The notes: generated by a model not told the origin, from the letters alone. A stretch of 64,000 nt of DNA from Pochonia chlamydosporia 170 (GCF_001653235.2 NW_019154046.1:1-64000); one strand, 5' to 3'. Shown: positions 1-9,578, counted from the stretch's first letter. Numbers and translations: made by a program.

Positions 1-13
1 ACAGAGAGAAGCT

Positions 14-140
14 AACCCTAACCCTAACCTAACCCTAACCCTAACCCCAAACCTAACCCTAACCCTAACCCCAAACCTAACCCTAACCCTAACCCCAAAC
101 CTAACCCTAACCCTAACCCCAAACCTAACCCTAACCCTAA
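14..140. repeat. Telomeric repeat array (chromosome end)
   Basis: C-rich strand of a TTAGGG telomere, so the chromosome end lies to the left. The array is not a pure hexamer. A 24-bp higher-order unit (CCTAA, CCCTAA, CCCTAA, CCCCAAA) recurs with CCCCAAA at about 45, 69, 93 and 117. The first 12-13 bases of the window are not telomeric and may be an adapter or end artefact. Confidence 0.95.
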
Positions 141-592
141 CCCCTAACCCTCACCCTAACCACTAACCCTAACCAGTGTCATGTAAATGACCAAGGGTAC
201 AGTGTGTCGCACTGTACTTGCACTATGCGCGAAATACCGCCATAGTGACTCGGGTTAGGATTGGTCCAGTACGCGCTGTCTGCAAGGACACGTCACACTG
301 TGACCAAAACGGTGGCCGCACGCGTCTCCTCCAATCACGAAAGTGATAAGTTAGGGGGCTGGGAAGTCAGCTGCCAGCTTGTGTAACACAAGGCTTTAGG
401 CAGCAGTCTTCCTCGCCGCCCTCGAGGAACATAAGAACGCGCTGTCTCTCGACACATAGACACATGCCCTGATGAGCCAAGCACGGCGAAACTTGAGATT
501 TTTCCTGGATTGGAGATCCAAGTAGGCACCAACGTGAAGTCGCTCATAATTCTGCAATAAAACGCGTCCATTTAACTGTCCCCTAACCCTAA
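141..592 (+). repeat. Upstream direct repeat (pseudo-LTR) of the Penelope-like element
   Basis: Base-for-base identical to 3961-4412 over 452 bp (offset 3,820) by line-by-line comparison. It begins and ends in telomere-like CCCTAA sequence and carries a hammerhead ribozyme. Penelope-like elements typically have such pseudo-LTRs, arising from tandem or partially tandem copies. Confidence 0.95.
461..536 (+). ncRNA. Type I hammerhead ribozyme, upstream copy
   Basis: All conserved core elements are present in order. Stem I strand TGCC (465-468) is followed by CTGATGA (469-475). Stem II is GCC/GGC (476-478 and 485-487) with a 6-nt loop. GAAA is at 488-491. Stem III opens CTTG (492-495) and closes CAAG (519-522). 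The cleavage triplet is GTA, with the cut after 524. The other stem I strand GGCA (525-528) pairs with TGCC, and an outer CAC/GTG helix (461-463 with 534-536) lies beyond an internal loop. Hammerheads are known in the repeats of Penelope-like elements, where they self-process the transcript. It lies on the same strand as the RT gene. Confidence 0.85.
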
Positions 593-606
593 TTCTTCGT
601 TTTACC

Positions 607-3492
607 ATGGGATCCGTTAAGTCATTCAGAGATGTGGGAGTCGCTGTCCAACAGAGCGAGTTATCCAAGACAACTGCCTCTGCTTCCACACTTCAGGAAT
701 TGATTTCTACAATTCCTCGTGCCTATCAAGCAGTGCTGGGAGACCACCTGCAAAAGAAATACCGGGTTGCTCATAAACACGCCAATGTTCAAAGCACCAT
801 TTCGGCATACGAAAGACACGAGAATGACAAATCCTTCCCGCCGCTGATTCGGAATGCGCTGAAGGAACCAAAATTACAATTCGCCAAAGAATTCCTTGGG
901 ACTACGGAAGGGAGCAATGCTCCTGCAGCCTTCAAGTCCAAGTTGTTCACCGCACGGGCGACCGCTCTAGCGTCCGCGATCGAGTTGAAAAAATCAGAGC
1001 TTGAGCATCTAGCCACTCTCATCATTCCTGATGACTTTAATTGGAAAAATCAAGTCAAGGAAGTTGCAAAGAAGGTTGCTCAAAGTGCTGGCGGAGCGTT
1101 TGCATTGAACAACCAACGTGAGTGGCAGCTCACGGGGGTCGCTCCTGCCGCACAAACAGAATTTTCTACCATGTGGGGAGCTTGCCAGGTATACACATAC
1201 CGGGTGCTAGCCCTCGCAAGGTCAGCAATAGACCGCGCGGAAATCCAAAAAGTCGCTAAAATGCAACTTAAGGATAATACCGACGTGGAAATGACTGATG
1301 GTCTTGCAAGGGAACCCGCCGTCAAAGACATCATCAGAGAAGAGCTAAAAGCCTTCAAACTTGAGCTAGTCAGAAGCCAAAGTATGTCTCCACCAGTCAA
1401 AAGACGGGGTGATATGCTAACCTCAAACAGATCAGTCAAGAAAATCCACCGGAAGAGTCCAGAAGAACAAAAAGAACTCTGGAGGAAGACCGAAAAACGG
1501 TGGTGGGAATGGAAAGAAGAAGGGCAAGAAGTCACGATAGACGCTTACCTTCATCAATGTTCTCGGGATTTTCGTCCATGGGCTCCGGACACTTTCCCAA
1601 ATGTGTACCTTAAGTTGAACGATAGAACTAGGAATAAGATTGGCATTGCTTTTCTCCGAGAATGGGAAGCAGACTCCATGATGGCCGCCAAACCAGGAGT
1701 GTTCCAGTTTCCCGGTGTCCAACTCCCAGAAGACATCGCATACATGTTGGCCGTCAACCACAAGTATATTCTACACGCTAAACCACAGGTACATGATGTA
1801 GCCGCAGCAAAAGATAGATTCGCAAGAACTGTCAGAATCCGCTGGCAATTCCGAAACAATACATCAAACAAGGAGTACATACCCAAGTTTCATGTCCCAA
1901 ACCCTTTCTGGGAACCGCAAAAAGCTTCATCAGCAATTGAACTAGGCTTGGACAATGCCATGGAAGAGATCGACCGACAAGTCAGTCGCGCTCTTGCGAC
2001 CATGGCAACTCAAAGCCCCAACCATGGAAACATGAATTGGACAAGGGTTCAACAGTTCCTAAACGATAATGATCTTTTAGTGAAACTTACAGATAAAAAT
2101 CTGGGACTAGCGGTCTTTCAAAAGGAATGGTACATACAAGAAATCCACAAGATGCTGGGATCAAATAAGGCATACAAAATAGCCAGTGATCTCGACATGG
2201 AACAACTCCTCGACACACTATATGGTCAGCTCCAAAGATGGAAGCTTCCTAAAAACATGACACGGTTTATCCGCGAAAAAACAGCGTCAAAGATCCCCGA
2301 GTTCCATGCGATTCCCAAGGTACACAAAATGCCTTGGGCGCTGCGCCCGATCGTACCCTCACACTCGTGGGTAACAAGTAGGGTCTCGGAAGTCGTGGAC
2401 CATTTGTGTCGTCCTATTTTGGACAAACTGCCGTGGGTTGTTGATTCATCAAAGAAGGTGATCAACAACTTGTCCAAAATAAGGATAGAATCTGACAATG
2501 TATGGATTTGCACCGGAGATGTCGTTGCATTTTATACCAACATTAATGCCCGGGCATGCTGCAAGGTAGTATGCGGAGCATGGCATAGATATGCGTCAGA
2601 TTCGAAAATTCCTACCGAAACGATCAGTCAGATGATCAAATTCGTAATGGAAAACAATTACTTCTCGTTCCAAGATCAAGTATGGAAACAGCTCGATGGA
2701 CTAGCCATGGGAACCTCGTGCGCACCCCTTTTGGCAAACATCTACGCTGCTTACTATGAAAGGAAGCGTCAATTAGTGTATCAACCAGGGGTACGGTTAT
2801 ACAATCGCTACATTGACGACATACTTGTCATCTTTGAAGGAACAAGGAAAGAGTTGATGCACTTCCTTAACCAAGTTAAGCTTGGCCCCCTAACCATCAA
2901 CTGGGACGTTTCATTATTGAAGAAGGAATTTCTGGATATTGAAATCCTGAAATCTCGAGACCAGTCTGGCCCAAAGTTGGTTACCAGACTCTTCAAGAAA
3001 CAAATGAACCGTCACCTATATATTCCCTGGTCGTCAGCTCACCCCCTTCATGTGAAGAAAGCCTTCGTCAAGGCAGAGCTCATACGATTTGCCATAATAA
3101 GCTCCGAAGTCGAGTACTTTGCAGATGCTCGCTCACAATTTTATGGTAACTTGAGAAGGAGAGGGTATCCTTCCCAGGTGCTGGAAAACTGGTTTAAACA
3201 AGTGTCATACGAACAGCGGGCAATATTCTTAAGTCCCAAAGAAGACAAAGAAATGGTTGCACCATTAATGCTGTCGGGCCGGTACAACCCAGTATGGGAA
3301 TATATAAACGTCGACGAGATCCTTCGATCAGCAAGAGAGGGCTGGAATCTGGAAAGGAACTTACCAGAAACCCTCCAACAACCTCTGATTCGAAGTCTCA
3401 GCAGACATACTAGTCTCTTTGACTTACTGTCTGCCTGGAACAAGACGATACTGCACACTGATATGTTAAGTGACGAAACTGACGGCGAATAA
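607..3492 (+). CDS. Penelope-like reverse transcriptase, 961 aa
   Basis: Complete intronless frame starting at ACCATGG, 15 bp after the upstream repeat. The RT core shows IPKVHK (residues 569-574) followed by a RPIV block near 582, the first catalytic Asp in a DVVAFYTNI block (D638), GLAMGTSCAP (698-707) and the catalytic YIDD (735-738). These are typical of Penelope-like RTs, which are related to telomerase. The region after YIDD contains an LDIEI segment and the HP...RGYP thumb pattern of this family. The roughly 470 N-terminal residues are charged, Lys/Glu-rich and partly helical, with no domain I recognise. No GIY-YIG endonuclease follows the thumb, so integration should need a pre-existing 3' end such as a telomere. 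No internal stop or frameshift is present, unlike the neighbouring elements. An alternative would be a host rvt-type RT gene, but the flanking identical repeats argue against it. Confidence 0.9.
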   Translation: MGSVKSFRDVGVAVQQSELSKTTASASTLQELISTIPRAYQAVLGDHLQKKYRVAHKHANVQSTISAYERHENDKSFPPLIRNALKEPKLQFAKEFLGTTEGSNAPAAFKSKLFTARATALASAIELKKSELEHLATLIIPDDFNWKNQVKEVAKKVAQSAGGAFALNNQREWQLTGVAPAAQTEFSTMWGACQVYTYRVLALARSAIDRAEIQKVAKMQLKDNTDVEMTDGLAREPAVKDIIREELKAFKLELVRSQSMSPPVKRRGDMLTSNRSVKKIHRKSPEEQKELWRKTEKRWWEWKEEGQEVTIDAYLHQCSRDFRPWAPDTFPNVYLKLNDRTRNKIGIAFLREWEADSMMAAKPGVFQFPGVQLPEDIAYMLAVNHKYILHAKPQVHDVAAAKDRFARTVRIRWQFRNNTSNKEYIPKFHVPNPFWEPQKASSAIELGLDNAMEEIDRQVSRALATMATQSPNHGNMNWTRVQQFLNDNDLLVKLTDKNLGLAVFQKEWYIQEIHKMLGSNKAYKIASDLDMEQLLDTLYGQLQRWKLPKNMTRFIREKTASKIPEFHAIPKVHKMPWALRPIVPSHSWVTSRVSEVVDHLCRPILDKLPWVVDSSKKVINNLSKIRIESDNVWICTGDVVAFYTNINARACCKVVCGAWHRYASDSKIPTETISQMIKFVMENNYFSFQDQVWKQLDGLAMGTSCAPLLANIYAAYYERKRQLVYQPGVRLYNRYIDDILVIFEGTRKELMHFLNQVKLGPLTINWDVSLLKKEFLDIEILKSRDQSGPKLVTRLFKKQMNRHLYIPWSSAHPLHVKKAFVKAELIRFAIISSEVEYFADARSQFYGNLRRRGYPSQVLENWFKQVSYEQRAIFLSPKEDKEMVAPLMLSGRYNPVWEYINVDEILRSAREGWNLERNLPETLQQPLIRSLSRHTSLFDLLSAWNKTILHTDMLSDETDGE

Positions 3493-3960
3493 CTTTCGGG
3501 TTGGGTCTGTTGGGGCCACCGTTTGTTTGTTGTCCTGGTCTTGGGTGTTAATGCCTCGCGCTGCCCAGGTTGTGGGACTTTCAAAGTCAGGAGTAGGCTG
3601 ATGATTGGATGAATGGGGATTTGAACGGTGGGACGACACGAAACAGACGCGTCTCCCTGGATCACGTGCGCCTCTGTGGTTGTGTTTTTGTTGTTGGAAG
3701 GTGCCCCTCCGGGGTAGTAGCATTCGGGTCGCTACGAAGCACCGCCCCCTGACTTCGGGAACCACCTCGTCTGACTGGTTGGGCTTGACCCACCAGTTGG
3801 TCTGGCAACCGTTGAGTACACTATAAGACGTCGCCTCGGGACTCCCGCGCTCAATGATTTGGGTTCCTCCTTTCATCAGTTCTTGGCCTCTATCAGATTT
3901 TGCGTATTCCAGTCGGCAATAGCGGAGGGTGCTTTTTGGATAAGCCTCGTTGGGTTCAAA
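3493..3960 (+). other. 3' untranslated part of the Penelope-like element
   Basis: A 468-bp stretch between the RT stop and the downstream repeat with no credible frame. It is GC-balanced and contains short potential hairpins (for example CCCC-TCC-GGGG near 3706-3716). By analogy with other retroelements it may hold RNA structure recognised by the RT; this is inference. Confidence 0.4.
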
Positions 3961-4412
3961 CCCCTAACCCTCACCCTAACCACTAACCCTAACCAGTGTC
4001 ATGTAAATGACCAAGGGTACAGTGTGTCGCACTGTACTTGCACTATGCGCGAAATACCGCCATAGTGACTCGGGTTAGGATTGGTCCAGTACGCGCTGTC
4101 TGCAAGGACACGTCACACTGTGACCAAAACGGTGGCCGCACGCGTCTCCTCCAATCACGAAAGTGATAAGTTAGGGGGCTGGGAAGTCAGCTGCCAGCTT
4201 GTGTAACACAAGGCTTTAGGCAGCAGTCTTCCTCGCCGCCCTCGAGGAACATAAGAACGCGCTGTCTCTCGACACATAGACACATGCCCTGATGAGCCAA
4301 GCACGGCGAAACTTGAGATTTTTCCTGGATTGGAGATCCAAGTAGGCACCAACGTGAAGTCGCTCATAATTCTGCAATAAAACGCGTCCATTTAACTGTC
4401 CCCTAACCCTAA
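3961..4412 (+). repeat. Downstream direct repeat (pseudo-LTR) of the Penelope-like element
   Basis: Second copy of the 452-bp repeat, identical to 141-592. Its 3' end runs directly into telomere repeats at 4413, which I take as the insertion junction. Confidence 0.95.
4281..4356 (+). ncRNA. Type I hammerhead ribozyme, downstream copy
   Basis: Identical to the copy at 461-536, shifted by 3,820. CTGATGA is at 4289-4295, GAAA at 4308-4311, and the predicted cut follows the GTA triplet at 4342-4344. Two cuts would release a unit-length RNA of 3,820 nt from a read-through transcript. Confidence 0.85.
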
Positions 4413-4484
4413 CCCTAAACCCTAACCCCTCACTAACCTACCACAAACCCTAACCCTAACCCTAACCCTAACCCTAACCCTAAG
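4413..4484. repeat. Internal telomeric repeat tract
   Basis: Degenerate then regular CCCTAA repeats directly internal to the Penelope-like element. Probably the former chromosome end onto which the element was added. Confidence 0.85.
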
Positions 4485-4665
4485 TGAGGGAGACTGGGGA
4501 CGAGGGATTCCGGGGACTTTGTGAGAGACTGGGGATAAGGTATAAGGGGCTTCCGAAAAAATAGACCGTTTTTGGGAACTAGAGGGCATTTAAGGCTTAG
4601 AGGGTTCTAGGGATTTCTAAGACTCTAGGGTTAGGGGCATCCGGAAGATAATAGAGTTTTGTAAA

Positions 4666-5050
4666 GGGGACTTTGCGGGCACTTGAAGAAGAGGGATTCT
4701 GGGGACTTTGCTGGCACTTGAAGAAGAGGGAATCTAGGGACTTTGCGGGCACTTGAAGAAGAGGGATTCTAGGGACTTTGCCGGCACTTAAAGAAGAGGG
4801 AATCTGGGGACTTTACGGGCACTTGAAGAAGAGGGAATCTGGGGACTTTGCTGGCACTTAAAGAAGAGGGAATCTGGGGACTTTGCGAGCACTTAAAGAA
4901 GAGGGAATCTGGGGACTTTGCGGGCACTTGAAGAAGAGGGATTCTAGGGACTTTGCCGGCACTTAAAGAAGAGGGAATTTGGGGACTTTGCTGGCACTTA
5001 AAGAAGAGGGAATCTGGGGACTTTGCGGGCACTTAAAGAAGAGAGATTTC
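4666..5050. repeat. 35-bp minisatellite, 11 copies
   Basis: Unit begins GGGGACTTTGCGGGCACTTG and ends AAGAAGAGGGATTCT. The CTTTG or CTTTA core recurs at exactly 35-bp spacing (4671, 4706, 4741, 4776, 4811, 4846, 4881, 4916, 4951, 4986, 5021), with a decayed copy at 5056. Copies differ by one to three bases. An open minus-strand frame across it is a by-product of the repeat. It lies between telomere repeats and the LINE coding region and may be the 5' leader of that element. Confidence 0.9.
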
Positions 5051-5289
5051 AGGGACTTTACAGGGGATAATAGGGGGAGGCTTACTATTAAATTAGAAGG
5101 CTTTTTCTAAGAATTAATACGAGATTTTACAGGGAATAATAGGGGGAGGCTTGCAAATAAATTAAGGGGGAATTTACAGGGGAAAATAGGGGAATTTACA
5201 TGGGATAATAGGAGCTTTCTTGCAAGAGATAATAGGGGGAATCTGCCTATTAATATCTAGGTTTTCCCTTAGCTTTTTCCCTTCTTTCT

Positions 5290-5440
5290 CTCTATCTTTA
5301 TCCCCTTTGCTTTTAAGCTTCTAGCTTCTAGCTTCTAGCTTCTTAGCTATCTCTTTTGCTTTTAAGCTTAAGCTTCTAGCTTTTAGCTTCTAGCTTTTAG
5401 CTTCTAGCTTAAATATCTAAGACATCTAGTATCTTCTTTT
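5290..5440. repeat. Low-complexity AGCTTCT tract
   Basis: Pyrimidine-rich sequence in which AGCTTCT and AGCTTTT words recur many times. It lies upstream of the degenerate LINE frame and may be part of its leader. Confidence 0.6.
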
Positions 5441-5692
5441 GCATTCTTTGCATTCTAAGATATCTAGTATCCTATATCTAGCTATAGCTTTAAGCTTCTT
5501 AGCTTTCTTGCTTGCCTCTTTACCTCTTTTTTCCCTATCTCTTGCAATAGATCTAGCTTTGCTATTCTATCTGCCTCTTTTATCCCTCTTTATCCCCTCT
5601 TATGCATTTTTTATGCACTCTTTATCTCTCTTTTCTAGCCTTTTTTATGTAAATTAGTGCATTTTATGTACTATTCTATATAAATTGCTAGG

Positions 5693-8600
5693 ATGCTATA
5701 CCCTTGCCCCTCTTGTGGGAATATCTATGCAGATATCTTAGACCACATTAGGAAGAACCACCCTATAGACCGATATATAGACCTAGATTTACAGCCTCTA
5801 GGACTTGCCAGATACCCTACCTACAGTATAGCCTGCAAAGGGAAGCTAGGAATCCAGACGCACTAAAGCAAGGTCCACGGTATCCTAGGGAAATCGAATA
5901 TTTCCACCCTCCCGCGAGTCCCTTCCCTGTTCTAGCCTTCTGTAGGGCCCTCTAGAGAGCCCTCTAGCTAGCTGTCTTCCTGGCTGTCTTCCTAACAGAC
6001 AGCTAGCCAGCTAATTAGCCAGCTATCTAGTTAGCCAATTAGGACCTTTTTGGGCTAGAAGGAACCCCCTTCCGGCTAGCTAGATGGAAGGGCCCAGAAT
6101 TGGGTCCCTAGCTATTAAAGAAGAACCCTATAGCTTCTAGCTCGCATGCAGGCTAGCAATAGGAAGAGACTCGCAAGAACCCCGTCCCCAGACATCAAAA
6201 GACCCTAAACCCAGCCCCAAATATAGACCCTCCTAAGGGAGAAAGACTCAGATGCCTCCCAGGAAGACGCCCGGAAAGACGCCCAGAAAGACTCACAGGA
6301 CGACTCCCAGGACGACTCCCAGGATGACTCCCTGGAAGACCCCCAATCCCGCTCCCAGCCGAGAACCCAATCCGCGTCCTCTTCGGATTCCCTTCCCTCT
6401 ATTTGGGCTATTAAGAGCTAGATAGAGAGGGAAAATAGGGCCCCTTTAGCCCGGGAATTCTCAGAAGACCCCCTATAACACCCGTCGTCTCCAAAGGCCC
6501 CCCTAGGGCCTCCTAGTCTGTTGATAGAAGAGATTATCTTAGCTTCCTCGCAGGACTCTTCCCTAGGGCCCTCCTAAGAGACAGACTCTCTCCCTTTCCC
6601 TCCCCCTCCGTCTAATCCCTTTATTGTCCTAGACCTCCCCACAGCAAGCCTAGCTGCCCAGCACGATAAGATCACAGCTCCCCTCTTAGAGGCCCCCTCT
6701 ATGAGAAGACTGCTAGCCTTCTCTAAGATCCCTATCCCAGAAAAGAGGCTCCACGCGAGGCATGTAGTGCTTTTTACAGCGGCTGTAAAGAGGTCTATAG
6801 AGGGATTCCTCAAAAAACCCTCTGAAAGAACCCTTCTTCCCATCCTAGTCCTTTCCCGGCTGCTAGGACTAGCCCTTTAGAAGGATCAAAAGATAGGATA
6901 GATCCTAAGGGGCTTCCCTAAAAACCTTAACTCTATTAACCTAGAAGCTTCTATCCCTCTAGAAGACGCCCCAATATAGCAGACACTAGCAAGACAGGCT
7001 ATTAAGCTTCTAGAGAGGGGATTTCTAGGGAGGGCTGCTAAGGCTCTCTATAATGGGACTCCCATCGCAGAGGATACCGAGGAAAATAGGGCCTCTCTTA
7101 GGGAAAAACACCTAATAGGGCCCAAAAACCCCTTTAATGGGAAAGTAAGGCCTGCAGCAGGACAGCCTATTATAAAGGAAGCTATCCTAGAAGCTATCTC
7201 CTCTATAAGCAGGGAAAAGGCACCTAGTCTTAGTGGCTAGGATAGGTCCCTTATAGATATAGCTACTAGGAATGCTAGCTTTCTGGGATTTCTAAGGCTG
7301 CTAGCCGATATAATCAGGCAGGGCATAGCACCTGGGTTATCCCTGCTCTGTGCTGCTCGCCTTATTAGGCTAGAAAAGACGGGAGGGGGGGTCTAGCCTA
7401 TCGCAATAGGGGACCTTCTTTACCGAATAGCTACTAAGGCTATCCTAATTAGGGCCTTTAAGACAGAGATACTGCTACCTACCCAGCTGGGAGTTTGCAA
7501 CCCGGGAGGGGTAGAGCCTATTCTCTTTCTGCTGTAGGACGCTCTAGCTAGAAGGAACCCTAAGAGCTATAAAAGAGTCTTAATCCTAGACTTAGTAAAC
7601 GCCTTTAACCGGCTGGGAAGAGGGGCTATTGCGGGAAGCACCCTAAAATACGCTTCTACGCTCTATAAGACGGTTACTTGGGCTTATAATAGCCTGTCCC
7701 TTCTTATTACACCTTCTAGAACTGCCCTAGCCTCTAGCGAAGGAATTTGGCAAGGGGACCCTCTAGGTCCCCTTCTATTCTCCCTGGGAATCCGTCTAAC
7801 GCTAGAGACTCTCGCTAAGGCTCTTCTAGACGCCCTTATTGTGGCCTACCTAGATGACATCTTTATCTTAGAAAAGGACCCAAAGGGAGAGACCCTAGAT
7901 ATTATCCAAAGGGTCTTCCAAAAATCCCCTGCCTCTCTTAATTAACAAAAGAGTAAGGAGGCCTCTGTGGAATCCCTTAGAAAGGAAGGACTAGCTGCCT
8001 TAGGGTCCTTTATAGGACCTCTAGCTGCTAGAAGGTCCTTTCTAGAGGGAAAGATCAAGGACTTCTAGAGGGTTCTAACTCTCCTAGAAGGAATCCCTAA
8101 GTAGTATTCCCTACTACTTCTTAGGGGAAGTATATATCTTCTTCTAAGGCATCTTCTAAGATAGCTAGACCTAGCCAGTCTTAGGGACCTTTAGAGAAAG
8201 CTTAACTCCCTTATTTGCAGCCAAATTAGGGCTCTAGCTACTAGGGCTGCTAGGCCTCTAGCCTCTATAGGCTATAGGGACCTAGAACCTTCCGAGGATA
8301 GGATAAATCCCCTCCTAATAGGTCTCCCAGCTAGGGAGGGAGGCCTTGGAATTCCCCTCCACGCAGACCTAGCCGACGGAATCTTCCAGGCAGCTAGGGC
8401 AGCCTCCCAGCCAACGCTAGACTGAATTCTAGGACGGATTCCTATAGCTAGCCCTACTAAGGTCCCGTCTGTTTAGAAGGTCCTAGCAGAAGCTAATTCT
8501 AGCGCTCTTTCCTTCCTAGATTCCACCTTAGACCCCTCTGAAAAGAGGGCTAGGGTGGAAAACACTAGCTATCTAGGGCGAAAGTGGCTAGATGTGCTGC

Positions 8601-9283
8601 CTACTGCAAAGACTCTCTGTCTTACAGACCTAGAAGTCACGGAATCCCTTTGCAGCTAACTGCTTCTTCCTGTAGGAAATAGGGATAGCCCCTACAGCTA
8701 TTGCGGGGCTCTAGCCTCTATTAACTACAAAGACTGCTGTAAGGCAGCAGATAGAAAGTGGACCTCCCGCCACAACCAAGTTACCTGTGCCCTTACAAAA
8801 GCACTATCTAGCCAGGCTAGCTTGGAAGTTAGGGAAGAACCCTCTAATCTAGCAGAAGGCGTTTAGAAGAGACCCAATTTTACAGTTGCCCTATCTGGTA
8901 CTAAGTACTTCTATAACGTACAGATAGTAGCTGTAAATAAGGCCTCCTGTAGGGAAGACCCCTATAGCACTCTTTCGGAAGCTACAGCTGAGAAAAGCCA
9001 GAAATATAGGGCTTTAGGGTCTGTCTTTAGGCCCCTTATTTTTTCAGCTGGGGGCCTTCTAGAGAAGGTCTCTGCTAAATACTATAGGGAAATTTAGGAT
9101 GCTGTAGGCCCTACTGCTTCTACTTAGATAGATAATTCTGTTAGGATTACGCTAGCTAAGTATAGAGCTCACGCAGCTCTCTCTATTAGTGGGAAAAAAC
9201 CACCCGTAGAAGAGGCTAGCTGGCTTGCAACGCGGACCTAACTAGCGAAGAATAGGGCATCTAAGGCAGCTAAGGCTACCTAA
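5693..9283 (+). pseudogene. RIP-degraded non-LTR retrotransposon with restriction-like endonuclease
   Basis: One frame of about 1,197 codons can be followed from ATG 5693 to TAA 9281-9283 with no indel, interrupted by about thirty stops, about two thirds of them TAG. Many TAGs sit where Trp is expected, for example in the SG*DRS block near 7238, as RIP would produce (TGG to TAG). The N-terminus is a C2H2 finger (CPSC...H...H). An acidic repeat follows near 6270-6330. RT motifs include GGV*PIAIGDLLYR (about 7388-7430), QGDPLGPLLFS (about 7753) and YLDD (7847-7858). A C-terminal zinc knuckle precedes a restriction-like endonuclease (RPNF near 8870, YNVQIV near 8921, then EKSQKY). This order matches the CRE/R2/NeSL group. 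The catalytic Asp residues of the endonuclease read Asn (GAC to AAY). CRE-clade elements of other fungi target telomeres, and telomere-like tracts lie on both sides here. The exact clade is inferred. Confidence 0.8.
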
Positions 9284-9578
9284 TTTTCTATCCCTTCTCT
9301 TCCTTTCCTTCTTTTTCTTCTCTTTCCTCCTTTTCTTTCCCCCTACCTATTTCTAACTTCTATATCTGTCTTCTATCTATTCTATCTAGTCTCTCTATTT
9401 CTATCTTTCTGTCTATCTATTCCCTCTTAACTACCTTCTCTACCTTTACTATCTATCTCTAAGGTTCTCTAAAAAACCCCTCTTTCTATGTACTTAGTTT
9501 GCTAGCTTCCCTTTTATAACCTATCTATCTAGCTTAGTTTAAAATTAGTCTGGCAAGATAGCTTTTAGATAATAATGC

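Larger units (their letters stand above)
141..4412 (+). mobile_element. Penelope-like retroelement (endonuclease-deficient, telomere-associated)
   Basis: A 4.27-kb element bounded by two identical 452-bp direct repeats (141-592 and 3961-4412), with one intact 961-residue reverse transcriptase frame between them. Telomeric repeats lie on both sides (14-140 and 4413-4484). The protein has Penelope-type RT motifs and no GIY-YIG endonuclease after the thumb. This is the structure of the telomere-associated Athena/Coprina group. The sense strand runs from the terminus inward and the 3' end reads CCCTAACCCTAA. That is the arrangement expected if the RNA 3' end paired with a G-rich telomeric overhang and was copied from it. 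Identical repeats and an open frame show recent activity and no RIP. Family assignment is firm from the motifs; the mechanism is inferred. Confidence 0.88.

Noticed and set aside
1..13. Non-telomeric first bases as a real subterminal sequence
   Set aside because: Too short to interpret; likely an adapter or read-end artefact.
335..571. Identical 78-codon minus-strand frames in both Penelope repeats (also 4155-4391)
   Set aside because: They arise because the repeats are identical; they overlap the hammerhead on the other strand and show no domain or codon signal.
4769..5032. Minus-strand frame of a repetitive protein, and a possible CRISPR-like array
   Set aside because: The frame is a translation of the 35-bp minisatellite. 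The copies are head-to-tail without unique spacers, so it is not a CRISPR array.
5693..9283. TAG as a reassigned sense codon in the LINE frame
   Set aside because: Other genes in the window use TAG as a normal stop, and the changes are explained by RIP (also D to N, and CAA to TAA).
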